64,000 nt of DNA from Candidatus Nanopelagicales bacterium (lineage in GTDB: Bacteria; Actinomycetota; Actinomycetes; S36-B12; GCA-2699445): assembly GCA_037045355.1 (NCBI GenBank), contig JBAOHO010000014.1, forward strand, positions 1 through 64,000, written 5' to 3'. A program made the position numbers and the translations under genes. Below, one piece after another: positions 25,319-32,908 of this stretch (positions within the stretch are counted from its first letter, which is position 1; each line of letters opens with the position of its first letter). The notes under the pieces are model-generated. The model was not told the DNA's origin and ran no database searches. It saw only the letters and a list, made by a program, of their open reading frames with translations.

Positions 25319-26737
25319 GTGAGCGCCGCATCCCCATCAGCCGATACCCAGCGAATCCCACGCACCGCGATCATGGTGGCCGTCACCGCCGCCACCTTGG
25401 GGATCATCTATGGCTACGACCAGTCCAACATCGGTGGAGCGCAGCTGTACTTCCAGCAGGATCTGGGGCTCGACACGACAGCGGTGGAGTCGGTCGTCGC
25501 CGCCATCGTCATCGGAGAGATCGTCGGAGCGCTGATCGGCGGCTGGGTCGCCAACCGCATCGGACGCAAGTTGTCGATGATCGTCGTCGCCAGCGGCTAC
25601 ATCGTGTTCTGCCTGCTGAGTGCTTTTGCCTGGGACATAACCTCTTTGTGGGTCGCCCGGGTCCTGCTCGGTCTGACCATCGGTATCTCGTTGGTGGCGG
25701 TCCCGGTGTTCGTCGCGGAGTCGGTGCCGGCCAGGATCCGAGGGGCGACGTTGGTCGCCTACCAGGTCAGCACCGTCATCGGCATCATCATCGGCTACCT
25801 GGTCGCTGCGCTGTTGTCGGATGTCAACGACCAGTACAACTGGCGGCTGATGCTCGGGATCGCTGCCGTTCCGGCCGTGATCCTGCTGCCGTTCCTCGTG
25901 CGTCTGCCGGAGACCGCCCGCTGGTACATGCTGCGCAACCGACGCGAAGAGGCACGCAAATCCCTTACCGTCACCGACCCCGACGCGGATATCGAACACG
26001 AGTTGGACGAGATGGCTGCCGCCATCAGCGATGAGTCCGGCGGAGCGATCGGAGAGATGCTGCGCAAGCCCTACCTGCGCGCCACCGTGTTCGTCCTGGG
26101 ACTCGGGTTCTTCATCCAGATCACCGGGATCAATGCCACCGTCACCTACGGTCCCAAGATCTTCGGTGCCCTGGGCATCGAGTCCGACCAACAGAAACTG
26201 CTGTTGAACGTCGGGATCCAGTTCATCGCGTTGATCGCCGTGCTCATCTCCATGCGCACAGTGGATCGGTGGGGACGCCGCCCCATCCTCCTCACCGGCA
26301 TCGCCATCATGATCGGCGCCCAGATCCTGATGGTCATCACGTTCGCCACCGTGCAGGGTGACACCTACGAGTCGTGGCAGAAAGTACTGGGCTTCCTGGG
26401 CATCGCGTTCATCAACATCGGGTTCGTCTTCGGATTCGGGGCCCTGGTGTGGGTCTATTCCAGTGAGGCGTTCCCGGCGCGGCTGCGTGCCTACGGGTCC
26501 AGTGCCATGCTGACAGCGGACCTGGTCGCGAACTGGATCATCGCCAACTTCTTCCTGTCCGCTATGGAACGGGTCGGGGGGGCCGTCTCGTTCGGGTTCT
26601 TCGCGATCATGGCAGTGTTGGCCTGGATCTTCGTCTTCAAGTTGGCGCCCGAGACCAAGGGCCGTGAGCTCGAGGAGATCCGGCATTACTGGGAGAACGG
26701 CGGCAAATGGGTCAAGACACCGGTCGAGTCGGCCTGA
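25319..26737 (+). CDS. MFS sugar porter-type transporter
   Basis: 472 residues from GTG 25319, 12 membrane helices. Sugar-porter signatures are present: GYDQSNIGGAQLYFQQDL in helix 1, GGWVANRIGRKLSMI (loop 2-3 R/K-x-G-R-R/K type), VPVFVAESVPARIRGATLVA (PESPR-equivalent after helix 4), RLPETARWYML, DRWGRRPILL in the second half, and APETKGRELEEI at the C terminus. It probably imports a sugar or polyol by proton symport; the substrate is not evident. The start is weakly defined: no -10 or strong RBS, only purine-rich repeat DNA upstream. The amine oxidase gene begins inside its last 31 bp. Confidence 0.88.
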   Translation: MSAASPSADTQRIPRTAIMVAVTAATLGIIYGYDQSNIGGAQLYFQQDLGLDTTAVESVVAAIVIGEIVGALIGGWVANRIGRKLSMIVVASGYIVFCLLSAFAWDITSLWVARVLLGLTIGISLVAVPVFVAESVPARIRGATLVAYQVSTVIGIIIGYLVAALLSDVNDQYNWRLMLGIAAVPAVILLPFLVRLPETARWYMLRNRREEARKSLTVTDPDADIEHELDEMAAAISDESGGAIGEMLRKPYLRATVFVLGLGFFIQITGINATVTYGPKIFGALGIESDQQKLLLNVGIQFIALIAVLISMRTVDRWGRRPILLTGIAIMIGAQILMVITFATVQGDTYESWQKVLGFLGIAFINIGFVFGFGALVWVYSSEAFPARLRAYGSSAMLTADLVANWIIANFFLSAMERVGGAVSFGFFAIMAVLAWIFVFKLAPETKGRELEEIRHYWENGGKWVKTPVESA

Positions 26738-28053
26738 CCCGACGGCACTTCCTGGGGGTGCTGGCGGGGTCGGCCGCGGTGGTGACGGGCTGCGCGCGCA
26801 CCGAACCGGAACAGGCTGCTTGGGACGGATCGGTGGTCACCCGGTGGGACACCGATCCCTGGGCGCTGGGCTCGTATTCCGCACTTGCCGTCGGGTCGTC
26901 GTGGCGCGTTCGTCAGACGCTCGCCGACACAGTGCTCGATGGTCGGTTGGTGCTCGCGGGGGAGTACACCGCGACCGACTTCCCCGCCACGGTGCACGGA
27001 GCGCTGGGGTCCGGCTACCGCGCCGCGCAACTGCTGAATGCCACCGCGGAAGGTGTCGGCCGGGTGGCCGTGATCGGAGCCGGTATGGCCGGCCTCGGTG
27101 CGGCCCGCCGTCTGCAGGACACCGGCTGGCAGGTCGAGGTGCTCGAAGCCCGCGACCGGGTGGGGGGCAGGGTGTGGACGGACTACTCCCTCGGGGTCCC
27201 CGCGGAACTCGGAGCGGCGTGGATCCACGGAGTGACGGGCAATGCCCTCGTCCGACTGGTCAAGCAGGCGGGGCTGGGTCTGCAGCCCACGAACTTCGAT
27301 GACTTCTCGGCGCACGTCTACCCGTCATCGGCGCGGGCCGGTGCCGAGGTGGCGCGCGCCGATGAGGAAATCTGGCGCGCCATGCGTGCCATCGGGAACT
27401 CGCGCCCGGATCCCGCTGACTCCGTTGCGGCTGCCTTGGCGGGCCAGGGTTGGCAGCCGCGGACGCCGGAGCAGCACCTCGTCGAGTTGAGCGACGTGAC
27501 GATGGAGTTCGGGGTGGAGCCCGACCGGCTCGGGGCTCAGGCGCTGTGGGAGGGCGACTACTACCGTGGCGGAGACTCACTGGTCCGGGGTGGATTCGCG
27601 GCGGTCCCGCAGTCGCTCGCGGCCGGTCTGCAGGTGCGAACCGCAACCGCGGTTCGTCAGGTGAGCTTCGGTACCGAGATGCAGTTGGAGACGGACTCGG
27701 GGCCGGTGACGGCGGATGCCGTAGTGGTGGCGGTTCCGTTGTCCTTGTTGCAGACCGGTACGCCCCGGGTCCAGCTGCCTCCCGCCGTCTCGGCTGCTCT
27801 GGACGGGTTGATCACCGGGAATCTGGAGAAGGTGTTCCTGCGCTATGGCGAGGTGTGGTGGCCGGATGCCCAAGTCCTTCAGATCGTGTCAGCGCCCGAT
27901 CAGCGCTGGGCCGAGTGGTACCCGTTGACGGAACTCACGGGGGCTCCGCTCATCTTCGGTTTCAGCGGTGGTCGCGCCGCCCGCGAACGGCCCACGGCCG
28001 ACCCCGATTGCGCCGCCGAGGCCGCCAATGCGCTGGAGACGGCATTTCGATGA
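26707..28053 (+). CDS. Flavin amine oxidase-like protein with circularly permuted FAD domain, Tat lipoprotein
   Basis: 448 residues. Residues 1-30 form a twin-arginine signal (LTRRHFLGVLAG, RR at 12-13) ending in a lipobox (VVTGC, Cys29). Residues 43-110 hold TRWDTDPWALGSYSALAVGS, LVLAGEYTA and FPATVHGALGSGYRAAQLL. In monoamine/polyamine oxidases this is the C-terminal FAD-binding segment. Only then comes the dinucleotide motif that normally opens the protein: VAVIGAGMAGLGAARRL (120-136), VLEARDRVGGRVWT (145-158), AELGAAWIHG. The protein ends at LIFGFSGGRAARE..ALETAFR, just where the canonical C-terminal segment would begin, and each block occurs once. It overlaps the MFS stop by 31 bp and the next ATG by 4 bp. 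It should be a folded, exported flavoprotein; the substrate is unknown. Confidence 0.85.
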   Translation: MGQDTGRVGLTRRHFLGVLAGSAAVVTGCARTEPEQAAWDGSVVTRWDTDPWALGSYSALAVGSSWRVRQTLADTVLDGRLVLAGEYTATDFPATVHGALGSGYRAAQLLNATAEGVGRVAVIGAGMAGLGAARRLQDTGWQVEVLEARDRVGGRVWTDYSLGVPAELGAAWIHGVTGNALVRLVKQAGLGLQPTNFDDFSAHVYPSSARAGAEVARADEEIWRAMRAIGNSRPDPADSVAAALAGQGWQPRTPEQHLVELSDVTMEFGVEPDRLGAQALWEGDYYRGGDSLVRGGFAAVPQSLAAGLQVRTATAVRQVSFGTEMQLETDSGPVTADAVVVAVPLSLLQTGTPRVQLPPAVSAALDGLITGNLEKVFLRYGEVWWPDAQVLQIVSAPDQRWAEWYPLTELTGAPLIFGFSGGRAARERPTADPDCAAEAANALETAFR

Positions 28054-29048
28054 TGAGCGCCACCGGGATCGGATCGATGCCGGGCACCTCCGTGTCCGAA
28101 GCTGTCGCGGTGGTGGCCGGGGAGTTGCCGGACTTACCGCACCTGGTCGAGTTGCCCGCTCGCGGCGCCGGCGCCGACATGATCGGGCGCACAGCGGCAC
28201 TGCTGGTCGAGGTGGCGCCCGACTTCGGGCTGCAGACCGTGCCGACTGGTTGGCAGCGTACGGGTGGTCGCACTCCGGAGATGCGTCGGGCTCGATCGTG
28301 GTTGGGGGAGGACCTCGACCGTGCCGAACAGGTATTCGCCGACTCCTCAGGTGACTTCAAGATCCAGATCTGTGGACCGTGGACCTGGGCCGCGGGGGTG
28401 GAAGACACTTCTGGTCGCCGGCTGGTACGGGACGCAGGGTTTATGGCAGATCTGTCGGACGCCTGGGCCGCAGCAGCGATCGCGCACTTCGCGGATGTGC
28501 GTCGCAGGCTTCCCCATCGCCGCCTGGTCCTGCAGTGCGATGAACCCACCGTCCCTGCGATTCTCTCGGGGCGGATCCCCACCCGCAGTGGACTCGGCCG
28601 CCTGGCAGCGGTTCCGGAATCCGAGGTGTCGGCCACCCTGCGCCGTGCTCTGCGCGCCCACGACGTGACGACGATCCTGCACTGCTGCGACACGTTCCCC
28701 TTCGGTGTTGCGCGTTTGGCCGGGTTCTCTGCGATTTCTTATGACTGTTCGCCCCGCGGTCCGGACCGACAGCCGGGTGCGTCCGACACCATCGACGCCC
28801 TGGCGCAGACCTGGGAGTCCGGGATCGGTCTCCTGGCAGGTGTGGTGCCCACCCGGTTCGATATCGGTGTCGATGCCCTGTGGAAGTCCGTGAGGGACTG
28901 GTGGAGCCGCACGGGGCTGCCGGCGTCCGATCTGGTGAGGGTGGGGTTCAGCCCCGCCTGTGGACTGGCGGGAGTTACTGCGTCCCGATCCCGGTCGGCC
29001 TTGGCCGATGCCACCGAACTGCATCGACGCGCTGTGGACGGACTGTGA
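28050..29048 (+). CDS. MetE C-terminal-domain-like protein (Rv3015c-like)
   Basis: 332 residues starting ATG 28050, overlapping the amine oxidase stop. It resembles the zinc-binding catalytic half of cobalamin-independent methionine synthase: SATGIGSMPGTSVSEA at the N terminus, LVLQCDEPTVPAILSGRI (IQxDEP equivalent), ILHCCDTFPF (HxC zinc ligands) and VGFSPACGLAG (the last Cys ligand). The folate-binding N-terminal half of MetE is absent, as in actinobacterial Rv3015c, which also sits next to ligA. It may transfer methyl groups from a corrinoid or another donor to a thiol; the true reaction is not known. Confidence 0.78.
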   Translation: MMSATGIGSMPGTSVSEAVAVVAGELPDLPHLVELPARGAGADMIGRTAALLVEVAPDFGLQTVPTGWQRTGGRTPEMRRARSWLGEDLDRAEQVFADSSGDFKIQICGPWTWAAGVEDTSGRRLVRDAGFMADLSDAWAAAAIAHFADVRRRLPHRRLVLQCDEPTVPAILSGRIPTRSGLGRLAAVPESEVSATLRRALRAHDVTTILHCCDTFPFGVARLAGFSAISYDCSPRGPDRQPGASDTIDALAQTWESGIGLLAGVVPTRFDIGVDALWKSVRDWWSRTGLPASDLVRVGFSPACGLAGVTASRSRSALADATELHRRAVDGL

Positions 29049-29094
29049 CGCTCACCGAAGATGACGCTCACCGAAGATGACGGTCACCGAAGAT
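29047..29094. repeat. 16-bp tandem repeat upstream of ligA
   Basis: Three copies of gacgctcaccgaagat (29047, 29063, 29079; the third with one change) end on the T that begins the putative ligA -10 box. Confidence 0.85.
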
Positions 29095-29099
29095 AGGGT
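29094..29099 (+). promoter_or_regulatory. Putative -10 box (TAGGGT), leaderless ligA mRNA
   Basis: TAGGGT ends 6 nt before ATG 29106 and abuts the 16-bp repeat tract. Confidence 0.55.
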
Positions 29100-29105
29100 C
29101 GGGCG

Positions 29106-31241
29106 ATGAGCAGGGATCCCGCGCGGCGCTGGGCTGAACTGGTGGATGTGATCAACGCGGCCCGCCAGCAGTATTACGGCGAAGATCACCCCACCCTCGC
29201 CGACGCCGACTACGACGCCTTCTATCGCGAACTCCTCGACATCGAACAGCAGCATCCGGAACTGGTCACCGGGGATTCCCCGTCCCAGACGGTCGGTGGA
29301 GAGCGTGCCGGGATGTTCGCTCCCGTCACGCACCTGGAGCGGATGCTCAGTCTGGACAACGCGTTCAGCACCGAAGAGCTACAGGCCTGGCTGACCCGCG
29401 TGGTTACCGACCTCGGGGAGTTCCCGCCCCTGTTGTGTGAACTCAAGATCGACGGGCTCGCCGTGGATCTGGTCTACCGCAGCGGCCGGCTCGTGAGTGT
29501 CGCCACGCGCGGCGACGGGCGGGTGGGAGAGGACGTCACCTACAACGCCAGGTTCATCCCCTCGATCCCCGTCGCCCTTGCCGGGGGTTCCGGGCCGGAC
29601 ATCCCGGAGCTACTCGAAGTCCGTGGCGAGGTGTTCTTCGACACCGCTGCCTTCACCGGTATGAACGACGAGATGCTGGCCGCCGGGCGCACTCCGTTCG
29701 CCAATGCGCGTAACGCGGCCGCGGGTTCGCTGCGGCAACGAGTCGATCGCCGCGAAGAAGAACTCGCCGCGGCACTTCGGGGTTCCGGCCCGCGCCATGC
29801 CGCCAAGGTGGCGCGCCTAGAGGCTGACCTGGACCGCTCGGTCGTGCGACTCGGGCGGCTACGTCTCACAGTCCACGGTGTGGGGCGCACGGAGGGCTGG
29901 AGGCCCCGACGGCAGTCCGCGGCGTATGCCGCCATGGCAGCGTGGGGGCTGCCCACGGCCACCACGGCGCAGGTCATCGAGACGCAGCCGGCTCTTCTGG
30001 AGTTCATCGAAGGGTATGGGCAGCGCCGCCACGAACTCGACCACGAGATCGACGGAGTGGTGGTCAAGGTCGACGACATCGCCGTCCAAGGCAGGTTGGG
30101 AGCCACCTCTCGGGCGCCGCGCTGGGCCATCGCCTTCAAGTACCCACCCGAAGTTGTCCGCACCCGACTCCTGGATATCTCTGTCAACGTCGGGCGCACC
30201 GGGCGCGTGACGCCGTTCGCGGTCATGGCACCCGCCAAGGTCGCCGGGTCGACCGTGTCGATGGCAACGCTGCACAACGCCGACGAGGTCGCGCGCAAAG
30301 GTGTGCTCATCGGCGACATGGTGTTCCTGCGCAAGGCGGGCGATGTGATTCCGGAAGTCCTGGGTCCGGTGGTCGAAGAGCGGGATGGCACCGAACGACC
30401 CTTCATCATGCCCACACATTGCCCTTCCTGTGGCACGGCTCTGGCTCGCGAGAAGGAGACTGACGTCGACCTGCGATGCCCGAATGTGCGTTCGTGCCCT
30501 TCACAACTGCGGGAACGGGTGTTCCATGTCGGCTCGCGGGGCGCCATGGACATCGAAGGTCTGGGATGGAAAGCGGCAGTGGCGCTGCTCGACTGCGGCC
30601 TGGTGCACGACGAGGGTGACGTGTTCGCGTTGTCCGCGGAGCAGCTGGCGACCTGCCCGTTCTTCACCCGAGCCGGCGGCACCGAGTTGACCGCCAACGC
30701 CGAGGCTTTCCTGAGTCAGTTGACCGCCGCGCGGGAACGCCCCTTGTGGCGGGTCCTGGTCGCGTTGTCCATCCGCCATGTAGGTCCGACCGCGGCGCGT
30801 GCTCTGGCGGCGGAGTTCGGCTCGATCGACGCCATCGAGGCCGCGACAATCGACGAGTTGGCGGCGACCGAAGGTGTCGGACCCATCATCGCCGAGGCGG
30901 TCGAAGAGTGGTTCGCGGAGGATTGGCATCGAGAGGTCGTGGCCAAGTGGCGCGCTGCCGGTGTCAGCCTCGCCGATGCGCGGGGTGAGCAACTGCCGCA
31001 GACCATGGCCGGCCTCACCGTTGTCATCACGGGGACTCTGACGCAGTTCAGCCGCGACAGCGCCAAGGAGTCGGTTCTGGCCCGGGGTGGCAAGGTCTCG
31101 GGCTCGGTGTCCAGGAAGACCGACTACGTCATCATGGGCGACAATCCCGGCAGCAAACACGACAAGGCCGTCGAACTCGGCCGCCCCGTTCTCGATGAGG
31201 CGGCCTTCATCGAGTTGCTCGCCGGGCGCTGGCAGGGCTGA
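29106..31241 (+). CDS. ligA: NAD-dependent DNA ligase LigA
   Basis: 711 residues. It seals nicks in replication and repair using NAD. The Ia domain has NAARQQYYGEDHPTLADADY. The nucleotidyltransferase motif is LLCELKIDGLAVDL with the AMP-accepting Lys114. The OB fold begins around KVAGSTVSMATLHNADEV. A Cys4 zinc finger lies in CPSCGTALAREKETDVDLRC, then CPSQL. Helix-hairpin-helix repeats and a C-terminal BRCT domain (LTVVITGTLTQFSRDSAKES) follow. An extra segment of about 35-40 residues (212-250, RVDRREEELAAALRGSGPRH and on) replaces the short linker usually found between NAAAGSLRQ and LRLTVHGVG; it looks like a charged helix. The Nudix gene begins within the stop codon. Confidence 0.96.
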   Translation: MSRDPARRWAELVDVINAARQQYYGEDHPTLADADYDAFYRELLDIEQQHPELVTGDSPSQTVGGERAGMFAPVTHLERMLSLDNAFSTEELQAWLTRVVTDLGEFPPLLCELKIDGLAVDLVYRSGRLVSVATRGDGRVGEDVTYNARFIPSIPVALAGGSGPDIPELLEVRGEVFFDTAAFTGMNDEMLAAGRTPFANARNAAAGSLRQRVDRREEELAAALRGSGPRHAAKVARLEADLDRSVVRLGRLRLTVHGVGRTEGWRPRRQSAAYAAMAAWGLPTATTAQVIETQPALLEFIEGYGQRRHELDHEIDGVVVKVDDIAVQGRLGATSRAPRWAIAFKYPPEVVRTRLLDISVNVGRTGRVTPFAVMAPAKVAGSTVSMATLHNADEVARKGVLIGDMVFLRKAGDVIPEVLGPVVEERDGTERPFIMPTHCPSCGTALAREKETDVDLRCPNVRSCPSQLRERVFHVGSRGAMDIEGLGWKAAVALLDCGLVHDEGDVFALSAEQLATCPFFTRAGGTELTANAEAFLSQLTAARERPLWRVLVALSIRHVGPTAARALAAEFGSIDAIEAATIDELAATEGVGPIIAEAVEEWFAEDWHREVVAKWRAAGVSLADARGEQLPQTMAGLTVVITGTLTQFSRDSAKESVLARGGKVSGSVSRKTDYVIMGDNPGSKHDKAVELGRPVLDEAAFIELLAGRWQG

Positions 31242-31645
31242 TGCGCGTGGTGGCGGCCGTCATCGTGCGGCGAGATCAGACGGGGACACCTCGGGTACTT
31301 GCGTGTCGCCGCACCGGTCCGGCCGCACTGGCGGGACGGTGGGAGTTCCCCGGAGGCAAGGTCGAAGCCGGGGAATCCGACGAGGAGGCCCTGCACCGCG
31401 AGATCGCAGAGGAGTTGGCGGTCGAGGTGCACTTGCATGGACCGCTGGGCGGCGAACTGCCCATGATCGGTGGATCCGGCGTCTGGCAGCCCTACATCGC
31501 CACATTGGAGAAGGGGCAGCCGCAATTGATCGACCACGACGCGTTTCGCTGGCTCGCGGCAGATGAGTTGCACTCGGTGCAGTGGCTCGCGGCGGACGTG
31601 CCGGTCATGGTCGATGTCGCCGTCCTGCTGCGGTCCGGCCCTTGA
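31241..31645 (+). CDS. Nudix hydrolase, MutT/8-oxo-dGTP type
   Basis: 134 residues. The Nudix box is GKVEAGESDEEALHREIAEE, preceded by RWEFPGG, typical of MutT-like (d)NTP pyrophosphatases. The glycine after EEL is replaced (EELAV), a common variation. ATG 31241 overlaps the ligA stop (TGATG), so translation is coupled. Cleansing 8-oxo-dGTP beside a replication ligase is a sensible pairing, but other nucleotide substrates are possible. Confidence 0.88.
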   Translation: MRVVAAVIVRRDQTGTPRVLACRRTGPAALAGRWEFPGGKVEAGESDEEALHREIAEELAVEVHLHGPLGGELPMIGGSGVWQPYIATLEKGQPQLIDHDAFRWLAADELHSVQWLAADVPVMVDVAVLLRSGP

Positions 31646-31718
31646 CCTGGGATCAAACGGCTACTGCGCGCCACCATTCGAGTGCCCCCGCGGTGTGGTG
31701 AACACTCCGCCGCGCTGG

Positions 31719-32543
31719 TCAGATCCGCGGTTGCATCCACGCGAGGATCTCGTCGATCACGTCGTCGCGCTCAGGCTCGTTGTGCGGCTCGTGGAACATG
31801 TCCTCGTACTCGAGCAACGTCACATCTCCCGTGACCTGCTCGGTGAACGTCTTGCTGGCCTGCGGCACGGTGAGACTGTCCGCGAGCCCGTGGATGATGA
31901 GCAACGGCCGCGGGAACGATGTCTGCTCCATCATCGCGTCCATGGCGTCGAAGGTTTGCTTGGCGAGTCCCAGCGACCCCTGGTCGTGCACCAGTGGATC
32001 CGCCAGGTACGCCTTGACGACCTCCGGATCCCGGCTGACGCCTTCAGGGTCCAGCCCCGTGGGAATCGTCACGCCCGGGACCATTCCACCGAGCATGTTG
32101 GCGACGAAGAACTTCACCCGCTGCTCGCGCAGGGTGGAATCCAGCGCCGGCGCTGACGCGACGACGCCGGTGATCTCCGGCTGATGCCGCACCACGTAGG
32201 TCATCGACAACAGGCCACCGAGGCTGTGGCCGTAGAGGAAGACGGGCAGTCCAGGGAACTCGTCGTGGGCGAAATCGATCAGGTCGGCGATGTCCGTCAT
32301 GGCGTCGTCGACGCGCAGGTCGCCGCGAGCGCCCCCGGAGTGGCCATGCCCTCGCAGATCGATGGCGAACACAGCCATCCCCTCGTTCGTGAGTCGACGG
32401 GCGACGTGCTCGTAGCGTCCCGAGTGTTCTCCGAGGCCGTGGATCAGGCACACCACCGCGGTCGGATCATCGTCGGGCAGCCACTGCTGCCAGTAGACGG
32501 CGGCGCCGTCGAGGGTGCGATGGGTCTGTTCGTCGTGACGCAT
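31719..32543 (-). CDS. Monoacylglycerol lipase-like alpha/beta hydrolase
   Basis: 274 residues from ATG 32543. CLIHGLGEHSGRYEHVARRL is the oxyanion region typical of monoglyceride lipases. FAIDLRGHGHSGGARGD follows, and the nucleophile elbow is FLYGHSLGGLLSM. The acid lies in IIHGLADSLTVPQ, and the catalytic His in EYEDMFHEPHNEPERDDV. It probably hydrolyses monoacylglycerols (Rv0183-like). An ATG at 32558 is also in frame, but CACAAT, a -10-like box 6 nt before 32543, favours the shorter form. It is divergent from gatC with only 62 bp between starts. Confidence 0.88.
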   Translation of the reverse strand: MRHDEQTHRTLDGAAVYWQQWLPDDDPTAVVCLIHGLGEHSGRYEHVARRLTNEGMAVFAIDLRGHGHSGGARGDLRVDDAMTDIADLIDFAHDEFPGLPVFLYGHSLGGLLSMTYVVRHQPEITGVVASAPALDSTLREQRVKFFVANMLGGMVPGVTIPTGLDPEGVSRDPEVVKAYLADPLVHDQGSLGLAKQTFDAMDAMMEQTSFPRPLLIIHGLADSLTVPQASKTFTEQVTGDVTLLEYEDMFHEPHNEPERDDVIDEILAWMQPRI

Positions 32544-32549
32544 TCGGCC

Positions 32550-32555
32550 ATTGTG
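32550..32555 (-). promoter_or_regulatory. Putative -10 box (CACAAT), leaderless mRNA
   Basis: On the minus strand CACAAT ends 6 nt before ATG 32543. It lies back to back with the gatC promoter. Confidence 0.45.
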
Positions 32556-32593
32556 CACCGCCCTCCCGCGGGTCAGGGCAGACGGGTGACCCC

Positions 32594-32599
32594 TACGAT
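32594..32599 (+). promoter_or_regulatory. Putative -10 box (TACGAT), leaderless gatCAB mRNA
   Basis: TACGAT ends 6 nt before ATG 32606; the gap ttggca... holds no RBS. Confidence 0.58.
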
Positions 32600-32605
32600 T
32601 GGCAC

Positions 32606-32908
32606 ATGTCCGCCATCACCCGCGACGAGGTCGCCCATCTGGCTCGGCTCGCCCGTCTCGATCTGCCCGATGACGCCCTCACCCACTATGCCGAGCAGTT
32701 GGACGCAATCCTCGACGCGGTGGCCATGGTCGGGGAGGTCGCGGCCGACGACGTGCCCGCGACCTCACACCCGGTGCCCATGACGAATGTCTTCCGCGAG
32801 GATGTCAACCGACCGTGCCTGGACCGCGACGAAGTACTCGCGCAGGCGCCAGCCGCTGAGGACGGTCGCTTCCGGGTGCCCCGCATCCTGGACGAGGAGC
32901 CGGCATGA
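32606..32908 (+). CDS. gatC: Aspartyl/glutamyl-tRNA amidotransferase subunit C
   Basis: 100 residues, standard for GatC: ITRDEVAHLARLARLDLPDD near the N terminus, YAEQLDAILDAV in the second helix, and TSHPVPMTNVFREDV in the extended part that wraps GatA. It stabilises the GatCAB amidotransferase that turns Glu-tRNA(Gln) and/or Asp-tRNA(Asn) into the amidated forms. Its stop overlaps the gatA ATG by 4 bp. Confidence 0.95.
   Translation: MSAITRDEVAHLARLARLDLPDDALTHYAEQLDAILDAVAMVGEVAADDVPATSHPVPMTNVFREDVNRPCLDRDEVLAQAPAAEDGRFRVPRILDEEPA

Noticed and set aside
25337..26686. 449-residue open frame opposite the MFS transporter
   Set aside because: Asp/Glu/His-rich shadow typical of antisense reading of high-GC membrane protein genes.
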